From NCBI GenBank assembly GCA_035528905.1, contig DATKXU010000049.1, positions 1 through 44,832 of the forward strand: a stretch of DNA of 44,832 nt, given 5' to 3'. A program made the translations under genes and the position numbers. Below, piece after piece: positions 34,368-41,982 of the stretch; position 1 is the first letter of the stretch, and the number at the start of each line of letters is the position of its first letter. The stretch is from DATKXU01 sp035528905. GTDB taxonomy: Bacteria; Armatimonadota; UBA5829; DTJY01. The notes under the pieces were generated by a model. It searched no databases. It saw only the letters and a program-made list of their open reading frames with translations, and was not told the origin of the DNA.

Positions 34368-34443
34368 AGACAGCAGAGTGCAGACTGCAGACAGCAGCTC
34401 ACGGACCACTGCAGTCTGCGGTCTGCGGTCAGCAGTCTGACCG
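34368..34443. repeat. Heptad inverted repeat between lemA and htpX
   Basis: Starts one base after the lemA stop. Left units AGACAGC, AGAGTGC, AGACTGC, AGACAGC (34368-34395); spacer of two units; right units TGCAGTC, TGCGGTC, TGCGGTC, AGCAGTC (34410-34437). The arms pair over ~25 bases with a few mismatches. It ends just before the htpX ATG, which has no other recognisable ribosome-binding site. Confidence 0.85.
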
Positions 34444-34447
34444 TCCA

Positions 34448-35329
34448 ATGTACAACCAAATCAGTTCAAATGTCTGGAGATCGCGAGGGCTTATCGCCTT
34501 CTTTCTTGCCCTCATCATAGGGCTGGGGTATCTGTTCGCCCAGGTTACCGATTATCCTGAGGTACTGCCGATAGCGGTTGTGTTCGCGATCCTCAGCAGC
34601 ATCGGCAGCTACTACTACAGCGACCGAATCGTCCTCGCGATGTCGCGCGCCCGGCCTGCGACTCGAGACGAGCACGCGCACCTGGTAAACTCCGTGGAAG
34701 GGCTCGCGCTGGCCGCTGGAATCCCCGCTCCCCGGATCTACGTGATTGACGATTCGGCCCCGAATGCCTTCGCGACCGGCCGCGACCCGGAGCGCGCGGT
34801 GATCTGCGTGACAACCGGCTTGATGGATAAGCTCAATCGGGTAGAGCTTGAGGGGGTCATCGGCCATGAGATGGCTCACATCAGGGACTACGACATCCGC
34901 CTGGTTACGCTGGCCGCAGTGCTGGCAGGGACGGTCGTGCTGATCTCGGACTGGCTTCTCCGCAGCATGTGGTGGGGCCAAGGCGTCAGCCGGCGCAGGA
35001 GAGCGCAAGGCAGTGTCGTAGTCCTGCCGGTCGTCCTGGCGGCTGCTATCCTCGCGCCGCTTGTGGCGACTTTGATCCAGCTCGCCATCTCCCGCAGCCG
35101 CGAGTATCTCGCCGACGCTCAGGGAGCGATGCTGACCCGGTTTCCCGACGGCCTGGCTGACGCCCTGGAGAAAATCGCCGCCGACACTGAGCCGCTCGAG
35201 GTGGCAAACAAGGCCACGGCCCACATGTACATCGCGAACCCTCTCAAAGACATCGGCGGCCCGCTGAATGCGCTGTTCAGTACCCATCCTCCCGTCGAGG
35301 AACGCGTTCGCCGCCTGCGGACTATGTAG
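34448..35329 (+). CDS. htpX: HtpX-like membrane zinc metalloprotease
   Basis: A 293-residue protease that degrades misfolded membrane proteins. Two N-terminal membrane helices (~13-31 and ~39-56) precede the zinc site HEMAH (residues 140-144), with a third ligand likely in SREYLADAQGAM. Two further hydrophobic segments lie at ~152-170 and ~187-207. The conserved C-terminal end STHPPVEERVRRLR is intact. It follows lemA on the same transcript. No Shine-Dalgarno is seen before the ATG; the preceding hairpin could control translation. Confidence 0.94.
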   Translation: MYNQISSNVWRSRGLIAFFLALIIGLGYLFAQVTDYPEVLPIAVVFAILSSIGSYYYSDRIVLAMSRARPATRDEHAHLVNSVEGLALAAGIPAPRIYVIDDSAPNAFATGRDPERAVICVTTGLMDKLNRVELEGVIGHEMAHIRDYDIRLVTLAAVLAGTVVLISDWLLRSMWWGQGVSRRRRAQGSVVVLPVVLAAAILAPLVATLIQLAISRSREYLADAQGAMLTRFPDGLADALEKIAADTEPLEVANKATAHMYIANPLKDIGGPLNALFSTHPPVEERVRRLRTM

Positions 35330-35366
35330 GCTTCACGAAGCACTCCAACATCGAACGTTGAACTCT

Positions 35367-35394
35367 CCCCTTCGCCCAGGATTGGGAGAAGGGG
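35367..35394. terminator. Hairpin between convergent htpX and the SDR gene
   Basis: CCCCTTCGCCCA (35367-35378) and TGGGAGAAGGGG (35383-35394) pair with one mismatch around a 4-base loop. The flanking CCGGGGGATGAGGGC completes a type of dispersed intergenic repeat known from many bacteria. It lies between two convergent genes and is a likely bidirectional terminator. Confidence 0.6.
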
Positions 35395-35439
35395 CCGGGG
35401 GATGAGGGCCACTTTCGACTGGCGACGGCGGGCTGACGA

Positions 35440-36273
35440 CTATCTCGGCGTCGCGTCGGGGAGGCCGCCGTCAACGGGAATAGTTGCCCCGGTCGTCGGC
35501 GTTTGACGCGATACGAAGAAGAGCACCGCGTTTGCCACGTGGTCGGGGGTTATTCTAGCCTTCAGCAGATTGCGGTTCCGGTAGTATTCCTCGAGGCCCT
35601 TCTCGTCCAGCCCCCTGGACTTCATGCGCTCAGGGCCGATTTCCTGCCAGAGACCCGATTTGCGGGCACCGTCCGAGAAGACTGCATCCGGCGCGACCAT
35701 GTTCACGCGGACTCCGATCTCCGCCAGTTCGAGGCTCGCGATGCGCCCAAGTTGATGCGCAGCCGCCTTTGTGGCGCTGTAGGCTCCGAACTTCGCGCCG
35801 GGAGCAAAGACATTCTTGGTCGAGACTATTATGATGTCGCCGCCCGTGCCCTGCGCCTCGAAGTACCTCGCCATCTCGCGGAGGACGAGCAGCGTCCCCT
35901 CAACATTGACCCGCTCCAATCTCCGGAAGGCTTCCAGGTCCATGTCCCGAAGGGAGGAGACCATGGCAACACCGGCGTTGATCACCGCGATGTCTATGCG
36001 CCCCCAGGTCTGCTTGATCGCGGCAACTCCGCGGGAGACCGAGTCTGGGTCGGTGACATCAATCGCCATGCCGATGACGCGGTCCCCAAAGCCGGCCTTC
36101 AATTCGTCCGCCATGCCGTCGAGATTCGGGCCTGGCAGATCGGTGACCGCCACGCGACATTGCGCCTTCAGCAGCCCGCGGCAGATGCCCGAACCGATGG
36201 CTCCAGCCGCGCCCGTTACCAGCGCGACTTTACCGTGCAGGTTGTATGTGCATGTAGCCTCTTCGTTTTCCAT
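35440..36273 (-). CDS. SDR-family dehydrogenase
   Basis: A 277-residue short-chain dehydrogenase with the NAD motif TGAAGAIGSGI (~20-30), NAGV near 97, catalytic Ser in IIIVSTKN and YSATKAA. The C-terminal part (VNMVAPDAVFSDGARKSGLW, NLLKARITPDHVANAVLFF, VDGGLPDATPR) resembles the dehydrogenase half of the rhamnulose-phosphate aldolase/dehydrogenase fusion proteins, but no aldolase domain is attached. It is third in an operon after lsrF and an epimerase, 11 bases behind the latter. A role in oxidising or reducing a sugar-phosphate or lactaldehyde-like intermediate is inference. Confidence 0.85.
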   Translation of the reverse strand: MENEEATCTYNLHGKVALVTGAAGAIGSGICRGLLKAQCRVAVTDLPGPNLDGMADELKAGFGDRVIGMAIDVTDPDSVSRGVAAIKQTWGRIDIAVINAGVAMVSSLRDMDLEAFRRLERVNVEGTLLVLREMARYFEAQGTGGDIIIVSTKNVFAPGAKFGAYSATKAAAHQLGRIASLELAEIGVRVNMVAPDAVFSDGARKSGLWQEIGPERMKSRGLDEKGLEEYYRNRNLLKARITPDHVANAVLFFVSRQTPTTGATIPVDGGLPDATPR

Positions 36274-36284
36274 CTTCCCTGCCC

Positions 36285-37001
36285 TTACAAGGCACGAACT
36301 CTATTCAGCATGAATCCCGCGTTCTCTACGGGAGCCTTGCCGTCGAAGACGGCGCTGCCGGTTACTACTATGTCCGCACCCATCTGCGCGACGTGACCGA
36401 TGTTGTCCCGCGTGATGCCGCCATCAACTCCGATGAGGATGTCCCGTCCCGCGGACGCGATCATCTCCCTCGCCTTCGCGAGTCTGAGCTGCGTGGAATC
36501 TATGAAATTCTGTCCGCCCCAGCCTGGGTTTATCGCCAGGAGCAGGACCATGTCCACCTCATCGAGCACATGCTGGACAGATTCCAGCGGCGTCCCCGGA
36601 TTCAGTGCCACTCCCCTGATCAATCCCCGCTCGGGATCGTTGGCATTTGTCATTCTCCCGATCTCCTGGAGCACGCGGTGAAGGTGCACGCAGGACTCCA
36701 CGTGGACGGTGAGCACATCCGCCCCTGCCGCGACGTAATCCGCCAGCTTCGGGAGCGGATCCTGTATCATCAAGTGGACGTCCTTCAGCAGTCTCGTCCT
36801 CACGGCCTTGATGAACAGCGGTCCCACCGTCATCATCGGGCAGAAGACGCCATCCATGACGTCGAAGTGCATCAGCCCGACATCCGTTCCCTCGAGCAGG
36901 GATATCTGGGATCCCAGCGACAGGAGATCGGCGGCGAGTATACCGACGCTTATGGTGGGGCATAGCCTCTTCACGGTCTCGAAGCCGGAGCGACTTGCCA
37001 T
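36285..37001 (-). CDS. Ribulose-phosphate 3-epimerase family protein (second copy)
   Basis: A 238-residue TIM barrel of the Rpe family with the active-site segments MHFDVMDGVF, VHLMIQDP, LAINPGWGGQNF and IGVDGG, so the metal ligands and catalytic acids appear intact. It is clearly diverged from the housekeeping Rpe at 7954-8613, and it has an N-terminal extension of ~18 residues. The gene lies 4 bases after lsrF and before an SDR gene. It may epimerise a different keto-sugar phosphate, as D-allulose-6-phosphate epimerases do. Confidence 0.88.
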   Translation of the reverse strand: MASRSGFETVKRLCPTISVGILAADLLSLGSQISLLEGTDVGLMHFDVMDGVFCPMMTVGPLFIKAVRTRLLKDVHLMIQDPLPKLADYVAAGADVLTVHVESCVHLHRVLQEIGRMTNANDPERGLIRGVALNPGTPLESVQHVLDEVDMVLLLAINPGWGGQNFIDSTQLRLAKAREMIASAGRDILIGVDGGITRDNIGHVAQMGADIVVTGSAVFDGKAPVENAGFMLNRVRAL

Positions 37002-37005
37002 TCCT

Positions 37006-37896
37006 TCACCTGGCTTTCAAATCGGCCTTCGCTGCAAGATAGAACTCGTATGCCTCTTCCGGCTTGGCGCCTTCGTGGACGACCTTCCTGACCGCCCGGA
37101 TCATGGCAACCGGCGACTCCGCCTGGAAGATGTTCCTGCCCATGTCAACGCCCGCGGCGCCCTGCCGAATCGCGTTGTGCGCCAACTCCAGCGCATCGAG
37201 CTCCGGGAGCTTCTTGCCGCCGGCGATGACGATCGGCACCGGGCAGGAAGCCGTAACGGTTTCAAAACCGTCGGGAACGTAGTAGGTCTTGACGTAAGTT
37301 GCCCCCAGCTCGGCACAGATGCGCGTCGCCAGGCGGATGTACTTCGCGTCACGCACCATCTCCTTGCCGACCGCCGTGACCGCCAGGGTCGCGATTCCAT
37401 AGCGGTTGCCCATATCCACCAAGCGTGTCATGTTGTGGACCGACTGCGTCTCGAATTCGCCGCCGATGAACACCTGGACCGCCACAGCCGCCGCGTTCAG
37501 GCGAATGGCATCCTCTATGTCCATCGCGATCTGCTCGTTCGAGAGCTCCTTCAGGATGCTCGGTCCACCGCTAGCCCTAAGGACGATGCCCCTGGTATAC
37601 GTGGGCGGGATGACGGAGCGCAGTATCCCGCGCGTCAGCATCAGCGTGTCGGCATATGGCAGCAGCGGAAGGATATTGACATCCACCCGCTCCAATCCCG
37701 TTGTCGGCCCCTGGAAGTAGCCGTGGTCTATCGCCAGCATGACCGTCTTGCCGGTCTCAGGGCTGAAGATATTGGACAGCCGGTTCTTCATTCCCCAGTC
37801 GAGGTTATTCGATCCCCTCAGGAAGAAGGGCTCGGATTTCATAGGGATATCGAGGTAGAAGTTCTTTTCATCTTTCGCGCTCTCAACGTCTGGCAT
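37006..37896 (-). CDS. lsrF: LsrF-like class I aldolase/thiolase
   Basis: A 296-residue protein strikingly like Escherichia coli LsrF, the enzyme that splits the phosphorylated AI-2 product P-HPD with CoA into DHAP and acetyl-CoA. Matching blocks are NNLDWGMKNRLSNIF, TGKTVMLAIDHGYFQGPTTG, RGILRSVIPP, and VIAGGKKLPE with GVDMGRNIFQ. The Schiff-base lysine is Lys203 (ATYVKTYYV), the same number as in LsrF. The ATG at 37896 follows GAGGGAGG by 8 bases. No lsrK, lsrG, lsrR or Lsr transporter is in the window. It heads an operon with an epimerase and an SDR, so a different sugar-phosphate cleavage is also possible. Confidence 0.88.
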   Translation of the reverse strand: MPDVESAKDEKNFYLDIPMKSEPFFLRGSNNLDWGMKNRLSNIFSPETGKTVMLAIDHGYFQGPTTGLERVDVNILPLLPYADTLMLTRGILRSVIPPTYTRGIVLRASGGPSILKELSNEQIAMDIEDAIRLNAAAVAVQVFIGGEFETQSVHNMTRLVDMGNRYGIATLAVTAVGKEMVRDAKYIRLATRICAELGATYVKTYYVPDGFETVTASCPVPIVIAGGKKLPELDALELAHNAIRQGAAGVDMGRNIFQAESPVAMIRAVRKVVHEGAKPEEAYEFYLAAKADLKAR

Positions 37897-37941
37897 GACT
37901 CGGTCCTCCCTCAAGAAACGTGCGGACAACCTCCCCCGCTA

Positions 37942-37979
37942 ACGGTATCCAGTATAATACCGTCGGCCAAGTTTGTCTA
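37942..37979 (-). promoter_or_regulatory. Promoter and overlapping palindrome upstream of lsrF
   Basis: Minus strand TAGACA (37974-37979), 17-base spacer, TATACT (37951-37956): a strong sigma70 match about 50 bases before lsrF. An inverted repeat ACGGTAT-N8-ATACCGT (37942-37963) encloses the -10 and start region, a typical position for a repressor operator. Confidence 0.65.
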
Positions 37980-38349
37980 ACCCCGTGTTATCCGGCGCTT
38001 GTACGGGCTTCCCCAGCCGTCTGCAGCGATTCCTCAGCTTTGGGGTCGGCAGATCGTGGCTCTATTGCAGGAATCTCTGTCTGAGTCTCGAAATATGGGT
38101 GATAACAGCAATCACCTATCTATTGGCAGGAGCACATCAATGGAGAGGCGAGTGATGTTCAGAATCATGTGGATCACCTGAAGCCTCGAACCTGAAGCCC
38201 AACTCCTCACTCACCACTTGACAGTGCGTGCTGATGCCTTCAAATCCCAACCAGGTTAGAGTTTTCCACAGTTCCACGCAGGAATCTGAAGGCAACAGTC
38301 GAACATGCACACAGATACGCTGCGGCCCGTGCCTCCAGGAGGTGCATGC
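37980..38349. other. Long intergenic region between divergent lsrF and a plus-strand gene
   Basis: Apart from the lsrF promoter at its left end, I see no gene of convincing composition; two overlapping frames of about 60 codons look random. A heptad array is at 38177-38218. TTGACA at 38219-38224 with TCAAAT 16 bases later could be a weak promoter for the gene at 38350. A structured RNA cannot be excluded. Confidence 0.5.
38177..38218. repeat. Heptad repeat array upstream of the 38350 gene
   Basis: Six 7-base units in register: CCTGAAG, CCTCGAA, CCTGAAG, CCCAACT, CCTCACT, CACCACT. No inverted arm is evident, and it is not next to a stop codon, unlike most arrays in the window. Confidence 0.55.
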
Positions 38350-39012
38350 GTGAAAGACCCGGCGATATTTAGAAAGCTGCTCATCTTCGGAATCGTGGCA
38401 AACGTGGGCGCCATCCTCCTTCTTGTGTACGGGAAGAACGAGGCGGCTCAGAATGTTTCCTGGCAGCCGTATACCTCGAAGTCCCTCGGTTTCTCACTGA
38501 CCTATCCGAGCCGGTGGACGGTAACGGAGTTTGAGGAGCCCGACGTAGAGACCGAGACAAAGTTCGTATGCAGCGAGGAGACCTACTTCTCCGCGCTCAC
38601 CTCCGTCAAGGCCAACATCAAGGCCAACCTCTTCAGAAACAAGCCGGAAAGATTGGGGAAGCCGCTGATTGTAGCCTGCCATGAGACAGTTCTGGCTGAC
38701 ATGCCAAGGAAGCTCAAGAGTTTCACGCAATTGAACACCACTGAGATGAAGGTCGGATCGCCACAGGAACCGCAGGAGGCGGTAGGCACGTACTTCGAGT
38801 TCAGCATGCGCAGAGGGTTGATGATGAGGAAAATGAAGGGGATGATAGTGTCCACCTGGAATGGCAACAAGCACATTGCGCTTGCGTTTGTCTGTCCCGA
38901 CCGCGAATACGAGAATACGCTCCCCCTCTTTGAGACCTTTCTAGAGAGCTACAAGCCCGGCCGGATTCTAGAACGTCAGTCGGGAGAACGGATGGGGGAC
39001 ATTCTGCGCTAG
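38350..39012 (+). CDS. Membrane-anchored protein of unknown function
   Basis: A 220-residue protein with one N-terminal membrane helix (~9-26) and an extracytoplasmic domain containing YTSKSLGFSLTYPSRWTV. The latter is the entry motif of PsbP/DUF1795-like folds often seen in bacterial lipoproteins and stress proteins. The GTG at 38350 is chosen because GGAGG sits 7 bases before it; an ATG 45 bases upstream lacks a site. It is followed 13 bases later by a zinc-ribbon membrane protein and is probably co-transcribed with it. Confidence 0.7.
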   Translation: MKDPAIFRKLLIFGIVANVGAILLLVYGKNEAAQNVSWQPYTSKSLGFSLTYPSRWTVTEFEEPDVETETKFVCSEETYFSALTSVKANIKANLFRNKPERLGKPLIVACHETVLADMPRKLKSFTQLNTTEMKVGSPQEPQEAVGTYFEFSMRRGLMMRKMKGMIVSTWNGNKHIALAFVCPDREYENTLPLFETFLESYKPGRILERQSGERMGDILR

Positions 39013-39025
39013 CGGGGGATTCCTA

Positions 39026-39760
39026 ATGTACTGCAAATGGTGTGGGATGGAAAGCGACGACGACGGGCAGTGCACTTGGTGCGGGAGGCTGCTTTCCGCT
39101 GACGAACCCGCCGCTATGGAAAAACCACCGCCTACAGCCGCGGAGGACGCGGAAGGCTCCGCCAGCGGCCTTCTGGTAGGCGAGGCCACTTACGAGGAAC
39201 CTCAGGCCCCTGCCGAGCCTGCAGCCGAGACGAAAAGAGTTGAAGAGCCAGAGCTGCCGCCGTTCGGTGTGCGCTTCGAGAAATACCTCAGCATCATGCT
39301 TATCCTGCTGGCCGGGGGAATGCTGGTGGTTCACTACTACCAGGATGCGTGGCTCAGTCAGTTCTTCCCGCTGCTCTTCATTTCCGGCCTGCTCCTTGGG
39401 ATCTTCAAAGTCATCCCTGACTACGATGAAAAGAGTCTTCCGGATGTGTACACCGTGCTCGCGATCGCTGTGCTGATCGGACCCGTCTATGCCGCAGTGC
39501 TCTACTGGTTCTTCAGCTCCATCAGGCAGAAGGTGAACTCCTCTGTATTTGGTCTGATAGCCTCGTATCTGGTCATCAGGATTGCGATCGGCTCCGCGGC
39601 GCACGGTTTCTCAGACACGGTCACCTATCTGCTGCTCCCGAACCTGTCTCTCTACATCGTATCGCACGTCGCCGAGGCATTCCCGCTGGCCGTGCTGGGC
39701 GGTGGATGGGTGCTGTCGAGCTTCGCGCAGCCGGTCCTCGACGAGCTGGGAGAGAGTTAA
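39026..39760 (+). CDS. Zinc-ribbon membrane protein
   Basis: A 244-residue protein. The first 20 residues contain two CxxC pairs (CKWCG and CTWCG), a small zinc ribbon common at the N-terminus of bacterial membrane proteins. A Pro/Glu/Ala-rich linker runs to ~80, then five or so membrane segments (~88-105, 112-130, 143-165, 173-190, 195-230). I recognise no specific family. GGGGG lies before the ATG. It is followed by a GH65-type enzyme after an 89-base gap. Confidence 0.7.
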   Translation: MYCKWCGMESDDDGQCTWCGRLLSADEPAAMEKPPPTAAEDAEGSASGLLVGEATYEEPQAPAEPAAETKRVEEPELPPFGVRFEKYLSIMLILLAGGMLVVHYYQDAWLSQFFPLLFISGLLLGIFKVIPDYDEKSLPDVYTVLAIAVLIGPVYAAVLYWFFSSIRQKVNSSVFGLIASYLVIRIAIGSAAHGFSDTVTYLLLPNLSLYIVSHVAEAFPLAVLGGGWVLSSFAQPVLDELGES

Positions 39761-39849
39761 GGACACCGGCCGTCCAGCCGTGGGAAGGCGCCGATGGCCC
39801 CGACATCAGTTCCCCATCGAGTTCCCGCCGAATACCCGGAGGTACGTAC

Positions 39850-41880
39850 ATGCCCGTCAGCAACATCCGCAGCCTGATTCGGACCGTCGAATCGTTCCCG
39901 GACGGCCACCAGGACGCGTACCTGGGGAACGGGGTTATCGGCTTGAGAGTGAGGCCGGACCCGTTTGCCAGTTGGAAGGCGATCGCTTCCGGCTTCGTGA
40001 AGGAGCACGAGGAAGGACGCTTCGAGGCCCTCGCCAATGCTCCATATGCGTTCGGCATGGATTTCAAGTTGGGCGACACGCCGTCTATGCTGGAGAACGC
40101 CGGCAGGGCGAGGGTAAGGAAGCAGAGCCTCGATATGTCATGCGGCGAGCTCACGACCGAATTGGAATTCCCTCTCGGCGGCGGCATGGCAAGGGCGCAG
40201 GTGCTCCAGTTCGTGTCGCGGACTTGCCCCGTGGCCGCCTGCCAGGAAGTGCGGCTGACGGCTCCCCAGAGCGGCGACCTGAAGGTCACCATGAGCGTGC
40301 TTCCCGGGCCGGACAATGAGATATATGCCGGCGCAGCACCGGGTGGCGAGAGGTGGACCGATCTGACGCTCGGCTGCACGGCCAACGGGCGGATCAGCAA
40401 ATGCGGCTTATCGGTCAAGGCTGACTTCGGCGGCGCAGAGGTATCGCGCGAGGATTCCGAGAAGGACAAGCCGCAGACATCAAGAGCCTTTCGACTCAAA
40501 GTCGAGGCGGGGCGGCAGATCGCGATCCGATCAATCGCGGCGACGGTGACCTCCGCGTATCATCCCGAGCCGGAGCTCGAATCGTGCAGGCTCGCGAACT
40601 GGGCCGCGTCTATCGGGTTCGACAGTCTGCGCTCGCAGAACAGGGCGGCATGGCGCGAGATATGGAAGTCGCGCGTGCTCGTCACCGGCGACGAGAAGGC
40701 CCAGGACTACCTGGACTGCGCGCTGTTCTATCTCTATTCGAGCGCACATCCTTCCTGCCGCACGAGCGTTCCTCCATTCGGCATGTCCCAGGCCGACTAC
40801 TACCACGGACACGTGTTCTGGGACACCGATATCTTCATGACGCCGGTGCTGCTCCTCACTTCGCCCGAGACCGCCAGGATGACCATCGCCTACCGCCTGC
40901 GGACACTCGAAGCGGCGAAGAAGCGGGCGGAATGCTACGGGTATAAGGGCGCGATGTATCCGTGGGAGTCCGATACCCGCGGCTTCGAGTCCACCCCGTC
41001 GGATTCCAAAACGGGCTGGCTCGAACAGCACGTCAATATGTGCGTCGCATTCGCGGCGTGGCAGTATCAGAAAGCCGCAGGAGACAAGGCATGGGCCGGC
41101 GAATGCACCTGGCCGATCCTGAAGGCGGTCGCGGAATGGATAGAGAGCCGGGTGGAGAAAACCAAGAGGGGCTGCGAGATCTGGAACGTCATGTCTACCG
41201 ACGAGAGCCGCGCGGTGAACAACAGCTCCTATGTCAACGCCCTCAGCGCGCAAGTGCTTCGAAACGCCTGTGAGTGCGCAAAGCTCGTGGGTCAGCCTCC
41301 GATGGAGAAGTGGCGGGAGATCGCGGAGAGCATGTTCATCCCAATCGGTCCTGCGCCTCAGCAATCCGGCGTGCGGGGAGACATCATTTACAAGCACGAT
41401 GGCGGCTGGGAGAAAGACTGCTCAACCGACCTGTTCATCATCGGCTTTCCGCTGGACTTGCCGTTCGACCGCAGCCTGCTCAGAAACACGTATGACGCTC
41501 ACATGACCCTGCGAAAAGAGAGTTTCTCGATGGGATATTCGTTCGTCGTCGGCGAAGCCGCGTTCGTCGGAGACCGAAATGGGGCGAGGGAAAGCTTCCA
41601 CCGCTTGGCCGAGGAAGTGTTCGAGCCGACATGGGGAATGGGCACCGAGTGCCCCGGCGCGGCGACGACGTGCTTCCTGACAACGATGGCGGGCGTGCTC
41701 CAAGCCGCAATGATGGCATTCACCGGCATCCGCTTCGAGCCGGGCAACTGGGCGAAGTACGAGGCATGCCTTCCCGACGGTTGGAAGAGAATCGAGATCG
41801 AGAGAATCTACCTCGGCGGGCAGGCATACAGCCTCGAGGCAGAGCACGGAAGGAAGGCAAGGCTGGCCCCGATTGAATAG
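39850..41880 (+). CDS. GH65-like glycoside hydrolase/phosphorylase
   Basis: A 676-residue protein with a GH65 layout: N-terminal beta-sandwich (~10-240), then an (alpha/alpha)6 barrel. The barrel has HVFWDTDIFMTPVLLL (~321-336), RLRTLEAAKKRAECYGYKGAMYPWES (split here only by position), and the general acid region STDESRAVNNSSY with Glu452. In most GH65 enzymes this last motif reads GPDEY, so the approach to the acid is altered. Known GH65 members split maltose, trehalose or kojibiose by phosphorolysis or hydrolysis; I cannot choose between them. The ATG at 39850 follows GGAGG by 7 bases. No signal peptide, hence cytoplasmic. Confidence 0.8.
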   Translation: MPVSNIRSLIRTVESFPDGHQDAYLGNGVIGLRVRPDPFASWKAIASGFVKEHEEGRFEALANAPYAFGMDFKLGDTPSMLENAGRARVRKQSLDMSCGELTTELEFPLGGGMARAQVLQFVSRTCPVAACQEVRLTAPQSGDLKVTMSVLPGPDNEIYAGAAPGGERWTDLTLGCTANGRISKCGLSVKADFGGAEVSREDSEKDKPQTSRAFRLKVEAGRQIAIRSIAATVTSAYHPEPELESCRLANWAASIGFDSLRSQNRAAWREIWKSRVLVTGDEKAQDYLDCALFYLYSSAHPSCRTSVPPFGMSQADYYHGHVFWDTDIFMTPVLLLTSPETARMTIAYRLRTLEAAKKRAECYGYKGAMYPWESDTRGFESTPSDSKTGWLEQHVNMCVAFAAWQYQKAAGDKAWAGECTWPILKAVAEWIESRVEKTKRGCEIWNVMSTDESRAVNNSSYVNALSAQVLRNACECAKLVGQPPMEKWREIAESMFIPIGPAPQQSGVRGDIIYKHDGGWEKDCSTDLFIIGFPLDLPFDRSLLRNTYDAHMTLRKESFSMGYSFVVGEAAFVGDRNGARESFHRLAEEVFEPTWGMGTECPGAATTCFLTTMAGVLQAAMMAFTGIRFEPGNWAKYEACLPDGWKRIEIERIYLGGQAYSLEAEHGRKARLAPIE

Positions 41881-41882
41881 CG

Positions 41883-41924
41883 CCCGGCCCTGTCGACTTT
41901 TGCGATACACTCTTGAGGGCCGGG
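41883..41924 (+). terminator. Inverted repeat after the GH65 gene
   Basis: CCCGGCCCT (41883-41891) and AGGGCCGGG (41916-41924) are perfect 9-base complements across a 24-base loop, directly after the stop codon. There is no T tract, so it would need Rho or serve as an mRNA 3' end. Confidence 0.45.
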
Positions 41925-41982
41925 GCTGCTGTCCCGCTGCCGGGTATATTTATGATAAGATGAATGCCGAGGTGCGCCGGAT

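Noticed and set aside
37973..38181. Two overlapping plus-strand frames of about 60 codons
   Set aside because: No ribosome site, no conserved features, and they read through each other in different frames.
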